The notes beneath the pieces were generated by a model that saw only the letters and a list, made by a program, of their open reading frames with translations, was not told the origin of the DNA and did not search any database. The position numbers and the translations under genes are program-made. From positions 15,878,162 through 15,942,161 of the forward strand of contig NC_090743.1 of the NCBI RefSeq assembly GCF_036898095.1: a stretch of 64,000 nucleotides of DNA. The letters run 5' to 3'. Origin of the DNA: Palaemon carinicauda (Eukaryota > Arthropoda > Malacostraca > Decapoda > Palaemonidae). Shown here piece by piece: positions 11,600-22,090 of the stretch (positions are counted from its first letter, which is position 1; each line of letters opens with the position of its first letter).

Positions 11600-12226
11600 G
11601 TGTTCCGAGTGTCAAACGTGGCCTCCGGCACAGTGGCAGGCGTATGCCCTGAAGAGGGAGAAGCGAGCAAGGAACTTTTTGGAGTCGGACTGGGCAACAC
11701 CCAAGAAGACATGGACAAAGTCTGTCACCATTTCTGTCTCTTCAGGGGTTGTGACTGCTACTGCCATCCCTGGATCGGTCCCTGGGGAGTATACTGCAGG
11801 GGGTCAGGTGGTCACGGGGTGACATCGGCTAGTTTTTCAGGCTTTGTTAGTGTGCCGGGAACCCCTAGTTTTCACTGCTCCCCTCCTGATGCTGAAGGCC
11901 CTTCAACCATGACTATGCAAGCTGTTGACGACGAGTTTGACCTAAGGAAGTCTTGGGCTTTCTTAGATTTTCCAGGTATGCCTTCCATGACTTCTTTGAG
12001 GGAGTTCATAGCCAAGTCTACCCTCTCCTCCAGGACATTTAACCGTGTCCTAAAAGTCTCCGGTAATGCTAGAGATGAGGGGCATGGTGGTTCCTTCCTT
12101 ACAATCTACAAAAAGGTGGCAAGTCTGGTAAGATGCCAGAGTCAGGAGCCGTGGCCAGTGATGGTAAAAAGGTTTAAAAAGTTGAGGGTAAGGGGAAGAG
12201 AAGTGTTGCCCTTGGTCCCGGTGTGA
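11600..12226 (+). CDS. Unidentified 208-codon open frame in LIG4 intron 2
   Basis: An uninterrupted frame of 208 codons in the sense direction of LIG4. I do not recognise it. The first half has Cys/Gly-rich stretches (HHFCLFRGCDCYCHPW). The second half is more protein-like, with acidic and helical character (AVDDEFDLRKSWAFLDFPG, then SLREFIAKSTLSSRTFNRVL), and ends in basic residues (KRFKKLRVRGRE). No signal peptide, membrane segment or known motif is evident. Downstream to about 12700 another Pro/Ser/Val-rich sequence continues with stops, so this may be part of an eroded gag-like reading region of an unknown retroelement that the Mutator-like element later entered. It could equally be chance. 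Confidence 0.25.
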   Translation: MFRVSNVASGTVAGVCPEEGEASKELFGVGLGNTQEDMDKVCHHFCLFRGCDCYCHPWIGPWGVYCRGSGGHGVTSASFSGFVSVPGTPSFHCSPPDAEGPSTMTMQAVDDEFDLRKSWAFLDFPGMPSMTSLREFIAKSTLSSRTFNRVLKVSGNARDEGHGGSFLTIYKKVASLVRCQSQEPWPVMVKRFKKLRVRGREVLPLVPV

Positions 12227-12749
12227 CCCTGATGCCTAACCCTGGATCTGATCCCCACTCCTTCCCCTGTGACGGTACCCCCACCCTCGTGCCAGGGATC
12301 TTGGGTTCTATTCCTTCTCCCTCGGTATCAGTGATTGTGCCTTAAGCCCTGCTTATTGCGTGGATTTGTATGCCTTCCCTTTCCCCTGTGACAGTGTGCC
12401 CCAGTGTTGTGGCTCCTATTGAAGCATCCTGTTTGGTTTCTCCCTTCGTGGGAACAGTCTTCAACGGTCGCCGAGACCTCTTCCACTGCTTGCAGAGCAG
12501 GAGCGAGAACCATGGTGAGGAAGAAATATATGCACTATTGTTCCTCTTCCACATCATCCTTCTACTCCACCTCCTTGTTATCATCCTCTTGACTTGGATT
12601 CCAACTCATCTTTTCAGATGACAAAGAGAAAGGTCGAAGAAATCCAGCCAAAGTCGTAGGGATAGGGCACCCTATGAAATCATCTCTTTTTTTTCGAGGG
12701 GGTTGGACGGCATCCGTGTGGTTCCCGGCCCTGTGTCACGGGTACTACG
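12227..12749. other. Pro/Ser/Val-rich sequence, possible eroded continuation
   Basis: C- and T-rich sequence after the 208-codon frame. In the + direction it reads repeated Ser/Pro/Val phrases such as PSLSPVTVCPSVVAPIE (from 12370), interrupted by stops. It ends where the Mutator-like TIR starts. No confident identity. Confidence 0.3.
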
Positions 12750-12895
12750 ACGGGATGCCGAATGCACTATTGCCGACAGACAAGATGCCGAAAGGACGTG
12801 AAACTGAACGGTCGTAAAACCGAACAGTCATGGAACCGAACGGTCACAAAGCCGAACAGTCATGGAACCGAACGGTCATAAAGCCGAATGGTTAA
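12750..12895. repeat. MULE left TIR with internal tandem motif
   Basis: The outer part is the complement of 14040-14088. The inner part repeats a unit of about 16-18 bp of the form accgaacggtcatgg, with variants such as ccgaacagtcatgg and ccgaacggtcacaa, about six times. Confidence 0.8.
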
Positions 12896-12959
12896 AAAAT
12901 AAAGAAAAAGATAGTGAACAATTAATACTTCATTCTGACTCTTCGGTCACTTGAATTAG

Positions 12960-13880
12960 TACTAAATACTGATTCAATATTTATTAATTAAAGTTAGCAA
13001 AGGTCAAAAATCCCATGCACATCTGTAGGTGGAACAAAGGCAAGAGCTAATAACTGCTTAATGAAATGAGCATTGTTGGGTTCGAGATACCATTGCTGTA
13101 ATCCACAAGACTGAATATTTCGCCATAAACTTTGTCCAAAGTGAAAAAAACATCCTCTTATCAATGTATTTTGAAAGTTTTTTTTTTTTTTTAATGCTGT
13201 CTATTGTCGCTCGCTCGAAGTCCACTATTATTGAATCGGGCTCGGGAATGCCTTTGTTGTTAAAAATTGTAAAGATTTCGTCTTATGTTTTCTCATCTTT
13301 TTTACTTCTTATGCAATACACTAATGGTTTTGGTCTCCGAAATAATCGCATGTTTTGTATAGAGCTGTTTCCCGAGAAGAGCAGAGTCAAAGGTGCCATC
13401 GGCAAACCACGTCTGTTTTCTCGATAATAATTTTAAATTCTTCTCTGTCGAAAAAATGGTAACAGTTTGAGTTTCATAAAGACGAAAGTTTTCTCCACGC
13501 GTTGTTATGTTGAAATCTTCACTATCGATAATATTTCTTACACGTCTTACCATTCGTCCAAGAGTTTCTCTTTTTGGCAGAGAGCCACAAATGCTTAGAG
13601 GCAATTCATCAATGGTTTTATTAATTACACTGCTTGTAACCTCTTCTGTCTGTTTGGCTCTTGTTTTCATATCATCCAAAGCTTTAGAACACTTGTGTGG
13701 ACACTATCTGGCGGATGTGGATGATCTAAAGAACTTTCTGGCCGAGTAGCATTCGTTGTGATTATTCTTCCTTCACATACTTTTCTTTTCTCGCATCTCC
13801 AGTATGTGGTATTATTAACTTTTTTATCAACAATGTAAGTTTATCCATTATAAAGGAGCTTCTGTCCACCATGTCCTGTC
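12960..13880 (-). pseudogene. FLYWCH zinc finger plus MULE transposase remnant
   Basis: Read on the minus strand. Near 13760-13870 is a FLYWCH-like finger (NNTTYWRCEKRKVCEGRI, then a His pair in PDHPHP-like context), with a TAA replacing a Tyr codon in GYTYIVDK. A 125-codon open frame follows (13679-13302) with TWFADGTFDSA, holding the first catalytic Asp of the MULE DDE domain, and LYTKHAIISE. After a break come PDSIIVDFERATID (second acidic site) and FFHFGQSLWRNIQ, then ALAFVPPTDVHGIF near 13030, the usual end of the catalytic core. Stops and a homopolymer at 13179-13192 disable it. FLYWCH-MULE fusions are common in arthropods; the assignment is from motifs only. Confidence 0.75.
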
Positions 13881-13949
13881 TTAATGAGCTCCACTGTCAA
13901 ACTGTATGGGTGACTTGGTTTTATTCATATTTTCAAAATTTCTTTCTGT

Positions 13950-14089
13950 CATTAATTTTTAACTATTCGGCTTTATGACCATTCGGTTCCATGACTGTTC
14001 GGTTTTACGACCGTTCGGTTTCATGGCCTTTCGGCTTTGTGTCTTTTCGGCATCTTGTCTGTCGGCAATAGTGCATTCGGCATCCCGTC
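13950..14089. repeat. MULE right TIR with internal tandem motif
   Basis: Inverted copy of the left TIR, with the complementary series ttcggttccatgactg and ttcggttttacgaccg between 13968 and 14030 and the terminal block gcattcggcatcccgt ending near 14088. Confidence 0.8.
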
Positions 14090-14572
14090 CGCACACGGTG
14101 TCACGGACCGCCAAGATGACCCGTGCCCCAGTTTCTCTAGATACCCCGGTAGTCATCCAGGACAGATGTGTACAGCCCCGTACACTGTCTGTTTCAAGTT
14201 TGCTGATGTAGCTTTGGCGACCTCCATCTTCCTCCCTTCTAAGAAAAATTCAGTTACTGCAAATACTTCCCCTAGTTTTATGGATATTGAATATCATAAA
14301 TATTGTTACAGAAAAAATATAATTTGTAAGGCAATTAGAGTTACATTCTGATGTTTTATATTTATTTGTTATACCTTTTAATTTACATAATGTAACTTAA
14401 AGAGCATTGTCCTTGAAAGTGCATTTAATGTATTCATTACATGAACTTTGCTGTCATATCTGGAGAGCTCTTGTTCTGACAGCTGAATACTACATATCTA
14501 TATTTTCTGTTTTACAATTGTATTTATGGTTTTTTGTGGTTAGATGAAATTTCAGAATGTATTTAATTTCAG
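14090..14572. other. LIG4 intron, nothing recognised
   Basis: Ordinary AT-rich intron to the next acceptor. No supported feature. Confidence 0.5.
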
Positions 14573-14674
14573 TCATGGAAGAAGCTGTCTCCACAAGAGA
14601 TGCATCAGCTAGATCAAGAGCTATGTGACCCTGGGGACATAAATGGTCTTTTTCGTCTTACTGCTGCCTATTTT
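14573..14674 (+). CDS. LIG4: DNA ligase IV, exon at linker/BRCT2 start
   Basis: 102 bases, 34 whole codons (phase 0 in, phase 0 out), behind the acceptor tttaatttcag and before the strong donor gtgagt. It encodes SPQEMHQLDQELCDPG and INGLFRLTAAYF, matching the vertebrate [20 protein letters not shown] and SMFRRHTVYL blocks that lead into the second BRCT repeat. The short length means motif support is modest, but both splice phases agree with the neighbouring exons. Confidence 0.85.
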
Positions 14675-15329
14675 GTGAGTATTGTATCAAGTTTCTTACC
14701 ATTTTAATATCATGGGCATTAATCAGCAGTACTTGGGAGATATTAAAGTTGAATAATCTCATTTAGGCACAAATGTGTAATTTGTGTACAGTACACTTGT
14801 GGCCTGTTTTGAACACAAATGTTACTGTATATAACTATTTACTCATGTTTCAACAGTTCAGATTTTTTGTTGTACATGAACTGATATTTTTACCTAATTC
14901 CTGTCAATTGGTCTTCTTCGTCCGTAAAGGGGGAAAATACGTCCTTACCGCGTTTCTGCGAATGGAAAGAGACATAGGGAAAAGAAAAGCGTAATACTCG
15001 GGAGCAGTAAAACCTTCTTTCCCCAACGGTGCACATCAGTGTCTAAGGTTTACCAACCTCCTTAGGACTACGTAATTGTCGTCTTCACCCGGCTATACAA
15101 GAAAGGGACTATATTAAACAGAGAACAGGAATGATGTCTAACAAGAATGTGACTATCGATATGTTTTCACAGAATACTGTCACATACCTACAGTTCTCGG
15201 GAGACCAATGCAAAACCGTCCTATCTTCTAAGTATCCATCTATCCCATGCTGATTACAATGTGCCAGCTCAATTACTGTATCTAAAAGCAAAAGATTAAA
15301 ACAACCAGTTAAGGGTGCTGGAAGTATGG
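14675..15329. other. LIG4 intron, nothing recognised
   Basis: AT-rich intron. Small open frames on both strands show no motif. Confidence 0.5.
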
Positions 15330-15490
15330 TTGTGAGGACTTAGTAGCCAGTTTAGGGTGGGGCTTCCCCTCTATTCAGCAGTAATTACCACTCCCTTAAG
15401 AGTTTAGGTCATTATTTAGCTTTGTTGGAAGCACTCTAATTAAGGACGAGGGTTTGTATTTGTGTAGGAACAGGTTTTCCTAATAGAGTA
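15330..15490. repeat. Solo DIRS-type terminal fragment
   Basis: Contains gacgagggtttgtatttgtgtaggaac near 15447-15473, the same kind of end as gacgagggtttccattagtg near 34119, and a preceding loop like other DIRS terminal repeats. No coding part is attached, so it is a stray terminus in LIG4 intron 3. Confidence 0.45.
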
Positions 15491-15649
15491 GTTATATAAT
15501 AACAAAAGTAACACGAGTGGGGAAGCTATCTGTTAATGTGGATTTTAGCCTTTGTTTCCGCTAAGCATTTTCGCCGTAACAAGGTAATAACTTCTCATAG
15601 ATATCATAGTTAATTTTATCTAATATAATTTAGTAATTTATAGCATTAT
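15491..15649. other. LIG4 intron, nothing recognised
   Basis: Short spacer before the mariner-type element; no feature supported. Confidence 0.4.
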
Positions 15650-16650
15650 ATAGGGTGACAAAAAAAAAAAAAAAAAAAACGTTCATCACCAAAAAACAAA
15701 ACTTCCAAAATTTTATTTAGATCGACACAAAACTTTAGCTACATTAGGTCAAGCCTGTGTAGCAGACATCTCCAAAGTTTCAAGTCTGTACAACAAAAAC
15801 TCTTTGTTTCACTGGCTCTCCAAAATGTGCTCCAAATGAGCTCCCCGGCACTGCAGGCACATTTGTATCCGGCGGGCAAAGTTCTTGATGACCCTCCCGC
15901 ATTCCTCCCTTGGGATTACTCTTAATGCTGCTGTTATTGCTGCCTTCAGGTCAGGGATAGTATGGGGGTTTTTTCCATATACCCTGTGCTTAAGGTACCC
16001 CCCCAGAGATAAAAATCTGGCGGGCTTCAGGTCCGGTGAATGCGGTGACCACTCCGGGTCACACCTGCAGCAGATCAGTCGGTCAGGAAAACACTGCTGT
16101 AGTCATGCCAATGATTCGTTTGAAGTGTGGGGGGTGGCACCATGCAGCTGGAAGCACTGGAGGACCCTGATGACTCCTCTCCGTCGACCAAGTGCTGTCC
16201 AGAACTTGCCAAACACCTGGACATATCGCTCGGTGATGATTGTCGCAGACCGCTCATTGTCGTCCTCGAAACAGAATGGTCCAATGATGCCATGTTTGGA
16301 GATGGCGACGCAGGCTGTGCACTTCACCGAGTGTAATGGCCTTTGCAAACAGTACTCGTGGGGTGTTGTACCCCAGAAGATGTTGTTCTTCAAGTTCACG
16401 TGACCTGACAACAGAAATGTGCCTCGTCCGAAAACCATACATTGTCAAGGAAGTCTGGCACAACTGAAAATATGCTTCCACTATAAATGTCTTTTCCTCA
16501 GTAGTCCATGGCATCTCGAAGGTCAAATTTGGTACACTCTTAGAACATTAATTTTTCTTGATAAATCTGAAAAATAAAAGGAATTGATTATTTATTTCAA
16601 AAGTTATTAAAGTTTAGGTGATGACTGTTTTTGTTTTGTGTCACCCGGTA
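15650..16650 (-). mobile_element. Tc1/mariner-type transposon, internally deleted
   Basis: The ends are inverted: gggtgaca followed by an A-rich tract and gttcatcacc at 15653-15699, and ggtgatgactg...tttgtgtcaccc at 16618-16647. The A-run at 15660-15679 looks expanded. TA dinucleotides lie close to both ends, but the exact target duplication is unclear because the outermost bases differ. The minus strand carries a broken transposase. Confidence 0.75.
15840..16515 (-). pseudogene. Mariner-type (DUF4817 family) transposase remnant
   Basis: Minus-strand reading starts MPWTTEEKTFIVEAYFQL (just below 16515), the usual start of this arthropod transposase family, then jumps to the catalytic domain, so roughly the helix-turn-helix half is deleted. 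The block FSDEAHF is present but followed by a one-base loss. Then come LLSGHVNLKNNIFWG, LQRPLHSVKCTACVAISKHG and FQLHGATPHTSNES, where the second catalytic Asp expected before GATPH is His. The C-terminal part (CDPEWSPHSPDLK, then ALRVIPREECGRVI) continues to about 15840 in another frame. It is dead by deletion, frameshift and loss of a catalytic residue. Confidence 0.8.
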
Positions 16651-17893
16651 CCTATATTTCTCTCAAATTTAATATTAACTAATTGCTAAATTGGCTATAG
16701 ATAACAAACATTATCAGTATTGATCATGTACAGTAAACACATTGTACAGAAAATACCTAAATGGCAACCACACAATGCATAGATGTAAGAAATTATATAG
16801 ATTTTTGTGTAGATTGGTTCAAATTGTAAGCCTTAAAGTTCTAAATAGCATAATAAAACTAATTTCACCTTAAGAAATTTTATTTGTGACAGAAGAAAGA
16901 GAATCTGGGTAAATGCTATACAAACACCTCGATCACCCCCTTTAAGTCCTGCGCCAAAGGTTAAAAAGTTAAGAATCTTTGACGGGAGAGTGGGTTGGGC
17001 TATTCACCCACAGTTGCCACCTGTTGTTAACTACGTTGTTAACAATTTCAACGACTGTTCTAGTTCCACTGACGACATACCCTCTTACGGAAGTCGGGCT
17101 TGTATGGCTAGGAAGAATACAAGTTATGTTTTACTGGATCATATGTCTTTTTTTCTTCTACATACATAATTCTACTTTCAAATTAGTGTTCTGCATCCAT
17201 TTTTATTGTATATTCTAACCATTTCAATGTTTGAGATCTTGGTTTATTTTCCTGCCCTCAGCCAGTACAGTACCTAAGATTGCTGTTAGGTATAGCTTGA
17301 TAATATATTTTTAAGAAAAAACAGACTATTGTGTATACATTTTATGACAAAGTTAATAATGTACATGGAAAGGGGCTATTTACATCAGTTTCTTCTTCTT
17401 TTAGCTAGCATATGTGATAAATGTGAATTATGGTTTACTTTATTCTAGAAATTACTGTATGAGATTATTATTCAATAAAATTTACTTAATGTTAAAAAAT
17501 GAGCCTTACAGTACTCTGATCTCTGCTGAATTCCAGTATCAAAAGGCTAGGTCCCTGAAACATGTGATATGGTTTCATTCAAACAGATACAAAGTGTTCA
17601 CCTTCCATTCCCCCATCCAATCTACTCAAAGAGATGAGAAGAGTTACTATCTGTCAGTGACGGCTATATATATTATTAATAGTTTTGTATGAAAAAAGTT
17701 ATTATAGTGTATAAACTTCATTTTTATTCATAGAGGGCTTAGGCTTATTATATTAACTTCAGTTAATTATGTAATGGAAAACCCTATTTTTCATTTCACA
17801 ATCTCAAACAATGATTTAGACACTATAAACAATATTTTTAATCATACCGATAATGAGAATGATTTGTCAAATGAATTTATCTCTCCCTTTCAG
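16651..17893. other. LIG4 intron 3 remainder
   Basis: AT-rich intron. The frame of the next exon stays open upstream to about 17763, but that part carries no LIG4 similarity and its possible acceptor would give a stop in the required phase. Confidence 0.5.
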
Positions 17894-17997
17894 TATGATG
17901 GTGACTCTAATGACCTTCCAACACTTGCTTTTAGATTGCATGGTGGAACACCAGAGAGGAATCTATCCAAAGCTAGTCATGTAATCATTACTCGTAG
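17894..17997 (+). CDS. LIG4: DNA ligase IV, exon in BRCT2
   Basis: 104 bases behind a good acceptor (atctctccctttcag), entered in phase 0 and left in phase 2 at AG|gtaagt. It encodes YDGDSNDLPTLAFRLHGG and ASHVIITRR, matching the vertebrate LAIKALELRFHGAKVV and GVSHVIIGED blocks: the glycine turn and second strand of the second BRCT repeat. The phase-2 end is completed by the first base of the exon at 34633 to give an Arg codon. Confidence 0.9.
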
Positions 17998-18029
17998 GTA
18001 AGTTATAATTGAACTTGAAAGGTGTTTTG

Positions 18030-18550
18030 TGTTGTCATTTCTAAAAAAAAAAAAAAAAAAAAAATTAAAGATGGCAGAATTTGGATTGTATACATACTGT
18101 TCCAATTTATAGTCCCTTCATTAAAGTGCTACCAATTCAGAAAATGCTGTCTTAAGCATGCTTTCTTTATGGCTGATGCTATTTGAATACTGTAGTAAAT
18201 TGCAATATCACACATTTTTAAGGTAATCTAAAATGTATGGTAAGAACTCAAATATTATGCTTTCCACTGCAGTCATTCAACATGGCATAAAATATTTTCT
18301 TACCTTTTAGCATTTTACTTGAAAAATTTTTAGATTTAGAGATTAGATTTTTTTTTTTTTTTTTTGTAGGTATGGAATTAATTTGCTAGTCTCTCCATAT
18401 TATTTGGTATGAGGGGAATCTACTCTATTTTTTCCAATACATATGCAAACCCTTTTTTGTAGGTATGGAATTAATTTGCTATGGTCTCCTTATCCTTTGC
18501 TATGTGCTGTATCTACTATTTTTGCCCATACATATACAATCTTTGTCCTT
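18030..18550. repeat. Poly-A tract and diverged tandem duplication
   Basis: An A-run ends at about 18064. Farther on, 18365-18458 and 18459-18550 are diverged direct copies of about 95 bp, each beginning tttttgtaggtatggaatta and ending near catacatat(g/a)caa. They lie at the start of LIG4 intron 4. Confidence 0.7.
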
Positions 18551-18879
18551 TCATATAAAATAGGATAGATTTACAGTGAAGCTGAAGTACGCAGCCATTA
18601 AAATTTATAATGAGGTGTAAACAATCCAACCAATAGTTACTTGTTGATAGTTGGGAACCACCAACCCCCTCTAGCTCACTGACAAACAACTTTAATTTCA
18701 GCCATTAGTGTTCCCACCACTGGACTACTGGTTTACGCTAATTTTCTTTTTCAGCACATTTGCTGCAATGAGGATGCCAGATATGCATGTGTGCCCTGGG
18801 ATGTTGGGTCGTAAGTGCTTCACCTTATGTCCATAAGGAAGACTGATCCTCACCTTATATGCTCATTTTCCAGAGGACC

Positions 18880-20480
18880 TCCTGGAGCCAGGCTTCACCC
18901 TGCAATGAGTGTTAGGAATGGCCATCCTCCTAGAGGGGAAGTGTGCGGCAGGAGGAAGGGTCCTTCTCGAGGTCGAAAAAAATCCTGACTTCTCTCCCTT
19001 TCTCCTGGTGCACTCCCTTCTGTCTCTTCCCAGTCAGCCTCTCCTGGAGGATGCTTAGGTAAGAAAAGGCTGATGGAGGCACTGGCTCTGAGGGCTATGC
19101 AGAAGGGAGTTTCTGCTCCTGCTAGACACCATTGGCTCATCCCGAACTAAAGCCAAGAAGAGTCTTTCCTTGGTCTTCTGCCCCAAAAACGAGCTTTCTC
19201 TCTGCAGGGGTTTTTCCTTAAGAGCCTCCTGCTGGAGTCTTCCCAGAGAATGCACCCTCTGCATGTTTTCCAGAGGGAGACAAGTGAGTATTGAAAAGCA
19301 ATGCATCCCACGACATGCAAGCAGGCATGACTGTTCTCCCTCTGAGCTAGGCAGCCCTTCAAAGCTTGAGAGAAAACAGAAACACAAACTTGCATACCTG
19401 TCCTTACCTGTGGGAATCACAGATGTCTCACAGGAAGCTCAAAAGCACCAGCTTGTACCTCTACTTAAGAGTTCGTAGCTCTCCCATTACCTTTATTCAG
19501 AATTTGTCTACAGGTGCGATCTCTCCCCTGACTCTAGGCGAGGGAAAAATACACGAGTCATCAACACACCTTGGATTGTAGGAGAACATGTGCTTCTCAG
19601 TCCCCCGTCCCAGAGGTAAGGGAATGTGTGTCATCCATCATGGTGTTAGATCGATGCATATACCTGCAGCACTCACTTTAATGGCATGCTTGTCTGGTGT
19701 GTGCTATGCTTCACTGACTCGTACGTTGAGTCAGGTAGGCAATACCTGAGTTTTCTGTCACAGGTGTCTAGATGCTCTGAACATGGTGGTGACTCTCCAG
19801 GCAGTTTCTGGGGTGGACCATTGGTCAGATACTGTTGGTTTTCTCACTGATACTGAAAACCTTACAGACCCCAACAAGCATAAGGCTTTCAAGAATGTGT
19901 CCTTACGGGGATGAGGGCAGTAGAGTTTCTTACCCACCAAGTTACCAACTAGTGACTTAACTGGGTCCTTAAGAGGCTTAAGGCCGATCACTTGTAGAGA
20001 GATCGAGAAATTGTACAACTGTAACACCTCCATCAGAGGTCTCACCTTGCTTTCAAAGGATGTACAGTAGATGCAGTAGTGTGGAGAAGTCGAGTCAAAA
20101 CTCCCTCCTCCACGGTTAAGCCTCATTCAGACAACCATGGGCGGCTTCAACCTATGGACATCAAAAACCATTGCCTGTAGTAAGGCAGGCACATAAGGTA
20201 ACATTAAAACCAGAATCTCGCCTAACTCAGTCTGCTCCTGTATGGGGCCCACAATAGCGAGCACCCTTTTTTCCATCACACAAGGTCAAGGGCACGTAAA
20301 TCTAGGAAAGAAGCGAGGTCAATGTTCACGTTAAAAGGAACTGATCCCTCCACAGTATCAGGGGGGAGGCCTGCAATCCAGATGGTGGAAGTGATTACAT
20401 CATTGGGTAGAAGTGTGGGTGGTAGATGCAATAAGTTAAAGTACCACATCCCATTCATAAGCTCTTTCACTCCTCTAATT
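18880..20480 (+). pseudogene. DIRS-C gag-like region, heavily mutated
   Basis: In the + direction it reads broken gag-like phrases such as LMEALALRAMQKGVSAPAR (near 19065) and, after several stops, a Pro/Ser-rich stretch. Longer open frames on the opposite strand are shadows. Identification rests on position between the terminal repeat and the RT start, with only weak similarity to the other copies' gag. Confidence 0.4.
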
Positions 20481-20489
20481 CCTCCATGA

Positions 20490-20850
20490 AGTCATTGTCC
20501 TCTCATCAGGGATTAATGAAGGACCTTACCCAAAAAGTCAAGACCATAGTAGAGAAGGGAGAAAGGCGCTCTCAAGGAAGTTGTCAACGGGTCTTCAGGC
20601 TTCTCCAGTTGGCTCTTTTTTTTGTCGAGAAGGCATCTAGAGGCTGGAGACCCGTGATAGATCTCTCAGCGTTGAAAGTTTGTTTATCAAACTCCATTCA
20701 AGATGTAGATTGCCGCCAGTGATGACGTTAGATGTGAAGGATGGGTACTTCCAGATCAAAGTAATCCTTCCTCCAGGAAGTACCTCCAGTTTTTAGTACA
20801 GAATAGTCTATTCAAAGTGTTCACCTTGGTGTCGGCCTGAATCATGCTAC
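20490..20850 (+). pseudogene. DIRS-C reverse transcriptase start
   Basis: The + strand has FFVEKASRGWRPVIDLSALK (near 20619-20680), closely matching LFLVEKATGGWRPVIDLSAL on the minus strand of copy D (near 23400). TLDVKDGYFQIKVILPPG follows, containing the first RT catalytic Asp block, and in a shifted frame KYLQFLVQNSLFKVFTLVSA. It ends at the inverted junction with copy D; the YLDD box is not present. Confidence 0.75.
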
Positions 20851-22090
20851 TCGAACAATCCTTCAAGTAGTGAGCTGTGAAGGCTGACCGACTAGCCCAT
20901 GTACCTGCCCTCAGGATTTGGCCCACTGCCATGTTCTTCTCAAAGGCCAACAAAGTACTTAGCCCTCTGATGTCGTTGGGGTCTAGGCTTCCCTGGAAAA
21001 GGAACCCCTACACTACTGTAGGCTCTCATGATCACCTGCCGTAGCCAGAGGGAGATCATATTCTTGGAGATTGGCTTCTTTACTAGTCCTGAGGAGACGA
21101 ACAGACTCTTGATTTCGGGTCGAAGTCTGTCTGTCCTCTCTAAGTACTTCCGTACCGCTCTGACAGGGCACAGAAGCAAGTCCCTTGGGTTGTCCAAATG
21201 AGGGATTGCCGGCACTGAGAATCGTTCAAACTTGGGGTCCCAGAGACTGCTGGATTCTGAGTCTTGGCCACGAAGGATGGTACGAACCTGAAGGTAGTTT
21301 CACGCCAGCCCTTCGAGTGTGATACCTCGTATGAGAGTCCATGAATCTCCCCTTCCCGTTTTGCTGATGCCAGCGCTAACAGAAAAACTGTCTTGAGGGT
21401 GAGCGTTCTGTTTAAGATGTCCTTTAGGGGTTCGAAGGGAGGTTCTGACCGCATCTTCAGGACTCTAGCCACGTCCTACTGGGGCACCCTAACGGCCTGA
21501 GGGGGGCATGATTGCTCGAAGCTCTTGATGAGCATCGAGATGTGTCTGGAGGTATCCAGGTTGATGCCCTTCAGGAGGAAGACCTGGCCCAGGGCAGCCC
21601 GGATTCCTTTAATGGCTGGAATGGACATGTTTACCTCATCCCTGAGATAGACCAGGAAGTCTGCTATCTCCGGGATGGAGACCTGCAACGGCTTGATGTT
21701 CTTCGCGACGCACCACTTCGTGAAGGTAGCCCATTTTGCCTGGTATACTGCGGCTGACGAATGTCTCAGGTACCCTGACATCCTTGTTGCCGTCTTCGCC
21801 GAATACCCTTCCTTCCTCAGGAGACGCTCGATAACCTCCCCGCGTGAAGGCAGAGGGACCGAGGGTTTTCGTGGAACCTTTGAAAGTGCGGTTACCGGAG
21901 AAGGTCTGGTCTGTCCGGAAGGGGCCAAGGTGGAAGGCGCGCCAGTTCCTTTAGATCCGCGAACCACTCCTTCTCCGGCCACCAGGGGGCTACCAAAGTC
22001 ATCCACAGGTTGCCCGCTCGCCTCACCCTGTTGAGGACTTGCCTGAGCATCCCGAAGGGAGGGAAGGCGTAAACGTCGAGGTTGTCCCAA
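20850..22090 (-). pseudogene. DIRS-D tyrosine recombinase
   Basis: The frame from 22090 gives a Pro/Ser-rich lead, then the core-binding domain (AVYQAKWATFTKWCVAKN, SIPEIADFLVYLRDE). A single TAG at 21476-21478 follows PQAVRVPQ, where relatives have a Trp-like position. The same frame continues with TLKTVFLLALASAKREGEIH, carrying catalytic Arg, and LLLCPVRAVRKYLERTD. Near 20990-21200 the frame shifts and the His-x-x-Arg region is damaged (RHQRAKYF). The Tyr block FTAHYLKD lies near 20870. It is therefore inactive but otherwise close to full length. The recombinase frame overlaps the linker frame by about 200 bases in the -1 register. Confidence 0.85.

Larger units (their letters stand above)
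12750..14089 (-). mobile_element. Mutator-like (MULE) DNA transposon, inactive
   Basis: Bounded by terminal inverted repeats of about 140-150 bp (12750-12895 and 13950-14088), which start cgggatgccgaatgcactat and its complement. Inside, on the minus strand, are a FLYWCH-type zinc finger and a MULE transposase remnant. At about 1.34 kb it is short for an autonomous copy and has stops. I found no convincing flanking duplication; MULEs normally leave 8-11 bp. It lies in LIG4 intron 2. Confidence 0.75.
18540..20850 (+). mobile_element. DIRS-C: 5' part of a plus-strand DIRS element
   Basis: A left terminal repeat at about 18560-18720 (gctgaagtacgcagccatta, the coding-direction version of the ITR core gctgaaatgacgagccatta) is followed by a gag-like region and the start of a reverse transcriptase, all on the + strand. 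It then abuts the opposite-strand recombinase of DIRS-D at about 20850. No RNase H or recombinase of its own. Confidence 0.65.

Noticed and set aside
15885..16403. 172-codon plus-strand frame
   Set aside because: It lies antisense to the mariner-type transposase remnant, which has clear family motifs on the minus strand.
17763..17893. Upstream extension of the LIG4 exon at 17894 (open frame with a Met at 17774 and a possible acceptor at 17762)
   Set aside because: The preceding exon ends in phase 0; entering at 17763 in that phase meets TAA at once. The extension has no LIG4 similarity, whereas 17894 has a better acceptor and the right phase.
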